This document shows, one piece after another, positions 15,967 to 20,517 of a stretch of DNA of 20,517 nucleotides (position 1 is the stretch's first letter; every line of letters starts with the position of its first letter). This DNA is from B16-G9 sp964400655 (lineage in GTDB: Bacteria > Bacteroidota > Bacteroidia > Bacteroidales > F082), in NCBI GenBank assembly GCA_964400655.1, contig CAYNVN010000128.1, positions 1 through 20,517 on the forward strand, written 5' to 3'. The notes under the pieces were generated by a model. The model saw only the letters and a list, made by a program, of their open reading frames with translations, searched no databases and had not been told where the DNA came from. The position numbers and the translations under genes are program-made.

Positions 15967-16523
15967 TCCTCTTCAATTATGGTTACCCTGAAACGTTCAA
16001 TGGACGGATGGTCGTACAAACAGTTGCCGCTAAGACGGGCTTTTTTACAAAGGTGTTCAAAAAAGGTGTCAAAATCGGGTAGCTGCTCCCAAACCTGCGG
16101 TAAAAACACGGCCCTGTTAAAACCCTGCGACAGGATTACTCCGTCAACCATGGGCCTGATAATGGTTTTTAATTCCTCCACCGAATGATAGCTTACCGGT
16201 TCGGGTTTGGAAAGAATGGAAATTTCGATGGAAATATCGTCTAATTCGTCAGCCTTCAGCGTGTTAAAGCGGGGATCGCCAAATGCCGCCGAACGTGCAT
16301 TGCCTATGATGTCGTCCAGCAGCGAACGATACGGTTCGATGCTGCCGATACACCCCCTTAACCGGTGATTTTTGTTTAAGGTAACAAATACCGCACCCGG
16401 CTGTTTAAGTTCGGGATAACGGGATAATATCTCTTCCCTGTCAATAATTTGCCTTCCGCTTAATTGCCCGGCAATGGCATCGCGGGCAATTTTAAGAAGC
16501 AGTTTTTCGTAGGAAGTAAGCAT
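15963..16523 (-). CDS. amrA: AmmeMemoRadiSam system protein A (AMMECR1 domain)
   Basis: The 186-residue protein is a stand-alone AMMECR1 domain of standard length. Its signature LRGCIG is at residues 55-60 with C58 probably functional, followed by ARSAAFGDPRF at 77-86 and the acidic DDISIEISIL strand. Human AMMECR1 is the homologue; its biochemical role is not settled. It is the first gene of the AMMECR1-radical SAM-Memo operon: its stop overlaps the radical SAM start by 4 bp. A near-consensus promoter ends about 30 bp upstream of its ATG. In some genomes AMMECR1 and Memo domains are fused, which supports a physical complex. The family call is very sure; the function of the set is unknown. 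Confidence 0.95.
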   Translation of the reverse strand: MLTSYEKLLLKIARDAIAGQLSGRQIIDREEILSRYPELKQPGAVFVTLNKNHRLRGCIGSIEPYRSLLDDIIGNARSAAFGDPRFNTLKADELDDISIEISILSKPEPVSYHSVEELKTIIRPMVDGVILSQGFNRAVFLPQVWEQLPDFDTFFEHLCKKARLSGNCLYDHPSIERFRVTIIEEE

Positions 16524-16551
16524 GGTAATGGCACATTATTAGTCACTACCA

Positions 16552-16582
16552 CAAAGGTACAAAAAAGAGCAGGTAAATCAAA
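16552..16582 (-). promoter_or_regulatory. Promoter of the AmmeMemoRadiSam operon
   Basis: The minus strand has TTTG (16579-16582), a 19-bp spacer and TACCTTTG (16552-16559). This is a full match to the Bacteroidota housekeeping promoter TTTG-N19-21-TAnnTTTG and the best promoter in the window. Transcription would start near 16545, giving a leader of about 20 bases before the ATG at 16523. The -33 box lies inside the loop of the preceding terminator hairpin. Confidence 0.68.
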
Positions 16583-16600
16583 TAAAAATAAATACCTGCT
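16561..16600 (-). terminator. Intrinsic terminator of the kbl-acpS unit
   Basis: On the minus strand, downstream of the acpS stop, AGCAGGTA (16600-16593) and its complement TACCTGCT (16575-16568) form an 8-bp stem. A 17-nt AT-rich loop separates the arms, and CTTTTTT follows. The stem plus T run, 20 bp after the gene, fits a Rho-independent terminator. The long loop makes it somewhat weak. Confidence 0.62.
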
Positions 16601-16619
16601 GCTTGTATCCCGCATTGGT

Positions 16620-16997
16620 CTATTTCTCCATCACCACCATGGCAACGGCGGTTTCCTTAACATGCGAAATGGATAGGTGGATGTTTTTAATGCGGTTTTC
16701 ATCCAGGAACTCTTTTACTTTCCCCAACGGGTTAACATAGGGTTTCCCCAGCTCATCGTTAAGCACCTCTATTTCATGAAAAGCCATACCATAGCGGTAG
16801 CCGGTACCCAGTGCTTTAAAAAAAGCTTCTTTGGCGGCAAAACGTGCCGCATAACACTGAAACACCGTCACTTTTCCCTTTTCGCAATATTGTTGTTCCC
16901 GCAGGGTATAAAGTTTCTGCTTCAGCGCATCGCTTTTCTCAAGGCGCTTGCCGATGCGTGCTACTTCAATAATATCGGTTCCTATTCCAAAAATCAA
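16620..16997 (-). CDS. acpS: Holo-[acyl-carrier-protein] synthase (TTG start)
   Basis: AcpS transfers 4'-phosphopantetheine from CoA to the Ser of acyl carrier protein, turning it into the active form for fatty-acid synthesis. The 125-residue length is standard. Both Mg-binding residues of the family are present: D8 in GIGTDIIEV and E57 in ARFAAKEAFFKALGTG. The C-terminal HLSISHVKETAVAMVV strand is typical. The start must be TTG: the codon at 16997-16995 is TTG, there is no ATG before the essential D8 motif, and the first internal Met lies far downstream of it. TTG-A overlaps the kbl stop codon (4 bp), so initiation probably depends on ribosomes ending kbl. A terminator follows the gene. Confidence 0.95.
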   Translation of the reverse strand: MIFGIGTDIIEVARIGKRLEKSDALKQKLYTLREQQYCEKGKVTVFQCYAARFAAKEAFFKALGTGYRYGMAFHEIEVLNDELGKPYVNPLGKVKEFLDENRIKNIHLSISHVKETAVAMVVMEK

Positions 16998-18187
16998 GAT
17001 TCAATAACCCCCATTTCTTTGCCCACTTTAATAAATGCGGCAATGGTTTTATCAAGATGTTCCTGTGTATGCGCCGCCGAAAGCTGTACGCGGATACGTG
17101 CCTGCTCTTTAGGTACTACCGGATAGTAAAACCCGATAACATAAATGCCTTCGTCCAACAGTTTGGCTGCCATATCCTGCGACAGCTTTGCATCGTAAAG
17201 CATAACGGCACAAATGGCCGACTGTGTGGGACGAATGTCGAAACCGGCTTCCTTCATTTTACCAAGAAAATAGTCGGTGTTATAGTGAAGTTTGTCCTGC
17301 AGCTCATTGGTTTCCGACATCATTTCAAACATACGGATTCCGGCATTTACCACCATGGGAGGCAGTGAGTTTGAAAACAGATAGGGCCGCGAACGCTGGC
17401 GCAACATTTCAATGATCTCTTTTTTACCGGTGGTAAATCCGCCAATGGCACCGCCAAACGACTTACCAAGGGTTCCGGTAATCAGTTCAACCTGTCCTCT
17501 GATGTCAAACAGTTCGGTAACGCCACGACCCGTTTTACCTACTACGCCTGCCGAGTGGCTTTCGTCGAGCATAACCATGGCACCGTACCGGTTGGCCAGT
17601 TCAACCATTCTTTTAACGTTGGGCACATGGCCGTCCATTGAAAACACGCCATCGGTTACAATAACTTTAAAACGGGCATCTTTGGCAGCTTTCAGCTGTT
17701 CTTCCAAATCGTCCATATCGGCGCTTTTATAACGAAAACGCTGTGCTTTACAAAGGCGAACCCCGTCGATAATGGAAGCATGGTTCAACGAATCGGAGAT
17801 GATGGCATCCTCTTCGGTGAGCAGCGGCTCGAAAACACCCCCGTTGGCATCAAATGCCGCAGCATATAAAATGGTGTCTTCGGTTCCGAAAAATTGGGCA
17901 ATTTTTTGCTCCAGTTTTTTATGTAAATCGGTGGTACCGCAAATAAACCTTACCGACGACATTCCGTAGCCGTGATGATCGAGCCCTTCTTTGGCTGCCT
18001 TTACCAGCTCCGGATGATTGGATAAGCCAAGGTAGTTATTGGCGCAAAAATTCAACACTTTTTGTCCCGATTCGAGGGTAATCTCAGCTCCCTGCGGACT
18101 TACGATAATTCGCTCTTCTTTATACAGTCCCGCATCGCGGATACTTTGTATTTCTTTTGTAAGAAACTCTTTGAAATTGTTGTACAT
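16994..18187 (-). CDS. kbl: Glycine C-acetyltransferase (2-amino-3-ketobutyrate CoA ligase)
   Basis: Kbl cleaves 2-amino-3-ketobutyrate with CoA to glycine and acetyl-CoA, the second step of threonine breakdown after threonine dehydrogenase. It is a PLP enzyme of the α-oxoamine synthase family. The 397 residues match the usual length. Diagnostic segments are CANNYLGLSNHPE (about 48-60), RFICGTTDLHKKLE (80-93), SDSLNHASIIDGVRLCKA (131-148, H136), D208/H211 in LDESHSAG, and the PLP lysine K242 in TGTLGKSFGG. RFICGT and DANGG are Kbl-like and argue against the related BioF, HemA or serine palmitoyltransferase. No tdh gene is visible here. Its stop codon overlaps the acpS start, an unexpected pairing of amino-acid and lipid genes. 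It diverges from the M13 peptidase gene across 95 bp. Confidence 0.95.
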   Translation of the reverse strand: MYNNFKEFLTKEIQSIRDAGLYKEERIIVSPQGAEITLESGQKVLNFCANNYLGLSNHPELVKAAKEGLDHHGYGMSSVRFICGTTDLHKKLEQKIAQFFGTEDTILYAAAFDANGGVFEPLLTEEDAIISDSLNHASIIDGVRLCKAQRFRYKSADMDDLEEQLKAAKDARFKVIVTDGVFSMDGHVPNVKRMVELANRYGAMVMLDESHSAGVVGKTGRGVTELFDIRGQVELITGTLGKSFGGAIGGFTTGKKEIIEMLRQRSRPYLFSNSLPPMVVNAGIRMFEMMSETNELQDKLHYNTDYFLGKMKEAGFDIRPTQSAICAVMLYDAKLSQDMAAKLLDEGIYVIGFYYPVVPKEQARIRVQLSAAHTQEHLDKTIAAFIKVGKEMGVIES

Positions 18188-18219
18188 AACTTTTCTGTTT
18201 TCAGATTTTTGTAAAAAAT

Positions 18220-18227
18220 CAAAAGTA
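18220..18227 (-). promoter_or_regulatory. Candidate -7 box of kbl-acpS
   Basis: The minus strand reads TACTTTTG, an exact TAnnTTTG match, 33 bp before the kbl start. It forms a perfect inverted repeat with the TACTTTTG of the divergent gene (13-bp spacer). Neither box has a clear TTTG -33 partner. Confidence 0.45.
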
Positions 18228-18240
18228 ATAAATCTTTTCC

Positions 18241-18248
18241 TACTTTTG
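18241..18248 (+). promoter_or_regulatory. Candidate -7 box of the M13 peptidase gene
   Basis: TACTTTTG lies 35 bp before the ATG at 18283 and mirrors the kbl -7 box. The two promoters would overlap, so the genes may compete for polymerase or share a regulator. Confidence 0.45.
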
Positions 18249-18282
18249 CTCCCTTTAAAACATTAATGTAAATTACTTCAGA

Positions 18283-20319
18283 ATGAAACGAATGGTTTTT
18301 TTGGCACTGTTTATCGGTGCTACATTGTTTGCAGTTTATGCAACCGGAAACGATAAAAAAGTGGAAAAAGCAATTGATCCGAAAAACATGAATACGGGAG
18401 TTAAACCCGGTGATAACTTTTACGAATATGTAAACGGTAACTGGGTAAAGACTCATCCCGTTCCGCCTGAATACAGTCAGTATGGTGCTTTTACCATCTT
18501 GTATGAACAAAACCAGCAAAAGCTACGCAAACTTATCGATAAAGTATCGGCTGAAACAAATGCCCCCAAAGGAAGTGTATCGCAAAAAATACGCGACTTT
18601 TACAATAGCGGCATGGATACGGTTACCATCGAAAAACTGGGCATTAAACCCATAGAAAAGGAACTTAATGCCATCGAAAACCTGAACACCAAAGAGGATG
18701 TAATAACCTATATGGCCCGTATGCAACGTTTCGGCCTGGCACCGGTTTTTTATTTTTACACCGATGCCGACCAGCGAAACAGCGCCATGGAAATAGGAAA
18801 CCTCATGCAGGGAGGACTTGGTTTGCCCGATGTGGATTATTACTTAAACGATGATGAAAGCAGCAGGTTACTTCGTGATGCTTACGCTGACCATCTTACC
18901 AAAATGTTTGTTTTAAGAGGGCAGGATAAAGAGGAAGCTGCCAATTCGGCAAAAGTCGTTTTGGATTTTGAAACAAAACTTGCGAAAATTTCGTTTTCAC
19001 GTGTTGAGTTACGCGATCCTGTTAAAAATTATAACAAAATGGATTTGCAAAAGCTTAACGAAATCACCCCTGAGTATAACTGGAATTTATTCTTTGAAAC
19101 ATTGGGCCTTGAAAATCCGGGCGAAATAAACGTCGGTCAGATAAAATTCTTCAAAGGAATGGGCGAATTGATGGATAAAACCGATATGAAAACATGGAAA
19201 GCCTATTTTACATGGAATCTTTTGGATGCTTCAGCCGCTTATCTGAGCAGTGATTTTGTAAAACAAAATTTTGAGTTTTACGGCAAAACCCTATCGGGGC
19301 AACAAATGATGCAACCACGCTGGAAACGTGTTTTAGGTGTTGTTTCAAGCGGTTTGGGCGAGGCATTGGGGCAATTATATGTTGAAGAATATTTCCCTGC
19401 TTCTTCAAAAGAACGCATGATTAAACTGGTGGATAACCTGCGCATCGCCTTTGGTCAACGCATCGAAAAACTTGACTGGATGACCGATGAAACCAAACAA
19501 AAAGCCATCGAAAAACTGGAAGCCATTACGGTAAAAATCGGGTATCCCGATAAGTGGAAAGATTACGGCAAACTGGATATTGTACCCGACAGTTATTTTG
19601 ATAACATCTTAGCGGTTCAACAGTTTGAGGTAAACCGTAGCCTGAAAAAGATAGGAAAACCTGTGGATAAAGATGAATGGGGCATGACACCGCAAACCGT
19701 AAATGCTTATTACAATCCGTCAAACAACGAAATCGTTTTTCCGGCTGCTATTTTACAGCCTCCCTTTTTTAATCCCGAAGCCGACGATGCCGTTAACTAC
19801 GGTGCCATTGGTGTTGTTATCGGCCACGAAATGACACACGGTTTCGACGATCAGGGAAGACAATATGATAAAGACGGCAATCTTAACGACTGGTGGACAA
19901 AAAAGGATGCCAAAGCATTTAAAGCCAAAACCGACAAACTGGTGGCGCTGTATAATAATTATGTGGTGCTCGACTCGTTGCATGTTAACGGAAGCCTTAC
20001 CCTTGGCGAAAACATTGCCGATTTGGGCGGACTGAATATTTCGCATCAGGCATATCTTAATTCATTAAACGGCAATGTTCCTCCTGCCATCGACGGCTTT
20101 AGTGCCGACCAGCGTTTCTATATGGGATATGCCCAGGTTTGGCGGCAAAGCATCAGGCCCGAGGAGATGGCAAGAAGGCTTAAAATTGATGTTCACAGTC
20201 CCGGCGAAGCCAGGGTCAACATCCCTCCTTTTAACATCGACTCGTTTATTGAAGCCTTTGGTGTAAGCAGTAACGATAAACTTTACATCCCCAAAGATAA
20301 GCGGGCATATATTTGGTAA
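18283..20319 (+). CDS. M13 family (neprilysin-like) zinc metallopeptidase, exported
   Basis: This 678-residue protein begins with a Sec signal peptide (MKRMVFLALFIGATLFAVYA, cleavage probably near residue 20-22) and lacks a lipobox, so it should be periplasmic or secreted. An N-terminal M13 domain follows (GVKPGDNFYEYVNGNWVK at about 40-57), then the catalytic domain. The zinc site is complete: HEMTH with H515, E516 and H519, and the third ligand E576 with D580 in ENIADLGG. The substrate-binding NPSNNEIVFPAAILQPPFF and YAQVWR segments are also present. The length fits the PepO/neprilysin group. M13 enzymes cut oligopeptides, usually on the amino side of hydrophobic residues. The C-terminus is AYIW, where neprilysin has CRVW; the lost Cys is expected in bacterial members. 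It probably takes part in peptide use; no partner gene is beside it. Confidence 0.96.
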   Translation: MKRMVFLALFIGATLFAVYATGNDKKVEKAIDPKNMNTGVKPGDNFYEYVNGNWVKTHPVPPEYSQYGAFTILYEQNQQKLRKLIDKVSAETNAPKGSVSQKIRDFYNSGMDTVTIEKLGIKPIEKELNAIENLNTKEDVITYMARMQRFGLAPVFYFYTDADQRNSAMEIGNLMQGGLGLPDVDYYLNDDESSRLLRDAYADHLTKMFVLRGQDKEEAANSAKVVLDFETKLAKISFSRVELRDPVKNYNKMDLQKLNEITPEYNWNLFFETLGLENPGEINVGQIKFFKGMGELMDKTDMKTWKAYFTWNLLDASAAYLSSDFVKQNFEFYGKTLSGQQMMQPRWKRVLGVVSSGLGEALGQLYVEEYFPASSKERMIKLVDNLRIAFGQRIEKLDWMTDETKQKAIEKLEAITVKIGYPDKWKDYGKLDIVPDSYFDNILAVQQFEVNRSLKKIGKPVDKDEWGMTPQTVNAYYNPSNNEIVFPAAILQPPFFNPEADDAVNYGAIGVVIGHEMTHGFDDQGRQYDKDGNLNDWWTKKDAKAFKAKTDKLVALYNNYVVLDSLHVNGSLTLGENIADLGGLNISHQAYLNSLNGNVPPAIDGFSADQRFYMGYAQVWRQSIRPEEMARRLKIDVHSPGEARVNIPPFNIDSFIEAFGVSSNDKLYIPKDKRAYIW

Positions 20320-20407
20320 GCCTGCCAAAAGTTTTTGAAGTTTGGAGTGCCTAAAGTGCGCTGGAGTTTGGAGTTCAGCGTTTAGCGTTCAGCGTTCTGA
20401 CAGGCTT
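20318..20407. repeat. Imperfect inverted repeat enclosing short tandem repeats
   Basis: AAGCCTGCCA (20318-20327, starting inside the peptidase stop codon) and TGACAGGCTT (20398-20407) are complementary at 9 of 10 positions. The enclosed DNA contains AGTTTGGAGT twice (20339-20348 and 20365-20374) and a 7-bp tandem repeat. Low-complexity arrays of this type occur between genes in Bacteroidota. It could also be a weak transcript-ending structure. Confidence 0.45.
20376..20396. repeat. Three tandem copies of a 7-bp unit
   Basis: CAGCGTT, TAGCGTT and CAGCGTT follow one another without spacers. The copy number is too low and the unit too short for a CRISPR array; it looks like slippage-type intergenic repeat DNA. 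Confidence 0.6.
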
Positions 20408-20420
20408 CGGTTTTGGTAGT

Positions 20421-20495
20421 GCCTCCTTTTCACTTTTCATCGTCATTCCGACGACGAAGGAGGAGGCCTGCCCTGCCGGCAGGCGGGAATCCCCT
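20421..20495. repeat. Probable dispersed palindromic intergenic element
   Basis: Several nested inverted repeats occur: TCGTC-attcc-GACGA (20440-20454), GCCTCCT (20421-20427) with AGGAGGC (20461-20467), the perfect 12-bp palindrome CCTGCCGGCAGG (20472-20483), and CATTCC near 20444 facing GGGAATCC at 20485-20492. The GTCATTCCGACGACGAAGGAGG wording resembles highly repeated intergenic elements seen in Bacteroidota genomes, from memory. The element seems whole or nearly whole within the window; no gene is visible from 20320 to 20517. Confidence 0.5.
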
Positions 20496-20517
20496 GCTAT
20501 AATCGACCGAATTTCCT

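Noticed and set aside
16620..16997. Possible pseudogene or frameshift, because acpS has no ATG
   Set aside because: The TTG codon gives a full-length protein with both metal-binding residues and a coupled start at the kbl stop.
16994..18187. Serine palmitoyltransferase or BioF, both α-oxoamine synthases found in Bacteroidota
   Set aside because: The RFICGT, DANGG and NHASIIDGVRLCKA segments follow Kbl closely.
20376..20396. CRISPR-like repeats
   Set aside because: Three contiguous 7-bp units without spacers and no cas genes nearby.

Overview
The window looks like chromosomal DNA of a member of the Bacteroidota, probably a Bacteroidales/Marinilabiliales-type organism. Three signs support this. 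A secreted protein ends in a type A type-IX-secretion sorting domain. Several upstream regions carry the Bacteroidota -7 box TAnnTTTG, in one case with a correctly spaced TTTG -33 box. Start codons lack Shine-Dalgarno sequences. The lineage is inferred from these traits, not from a marker-gene comparison. I saw no rRNA, tRNA, CRISPR array, phage gene or transposase.

Layout: positions 1-5543 are read on the minus strand. They hold a membrane-bound hybrid histidine kinase cut by the window edge, a secreted FG-GAP/VCBS-repeat protein with a T9SS signal, and a MiaB-family methylthiotransferase with an unusual N-terminal half. After a 167-bp divergent intergenic region with an 11-bp direct repeat at a 20-bp period, positions 5711-9798 hold a tightly packed plus-strand cluster. 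It encodes a small coiled-coil protein, an inner-membrane protein (cytoplasmic domain, one membrane helix, BON-like and OmpA-like periplasmic domains), a Rab-like small GTPase and a soluble PAS-type histidine kinase. A MATE transporter follows 14 bp later and may be co-transcribed. Then come argS (plus), rubrerythrin (minus), a GreA-like protein (plus), a complete three-gene AmmeMemoRadiSam operon (minus), kbl-acpS (minus, overlapping) and an M13 peptidase (plus). The last ~200 bp are a repeat-rich non-coding stretch.

How the genes work together: the most interesting part is 5711-9798. Spacing is short or overlapping throughout (22 bp, then a 4-bp ATGA overlap, then 5 bp), so the four products are probably made together. 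The parts suggest a signalling chain: the OmpA-like protein reaches from cytoplasm to periplasm, the GTPase acts as a switch, and the kinase is an output. The coiled-coil protein and the OmpA-like protein share an N-terminal motif (LSxLRxIIxG) at the same residue positions, which suggests a common partner. From memory, related OmpA-like proteins with this architecture occur in other phyla, but I know of no experimental description of the system. The second multi-gene unit is the AmmeMemoRadiSam operon, conserved but still without a defined reaction. Its likely promoter has a consensus -33 box inside the loop of the terminator hairpin of the upstream kbl-acpS unit.
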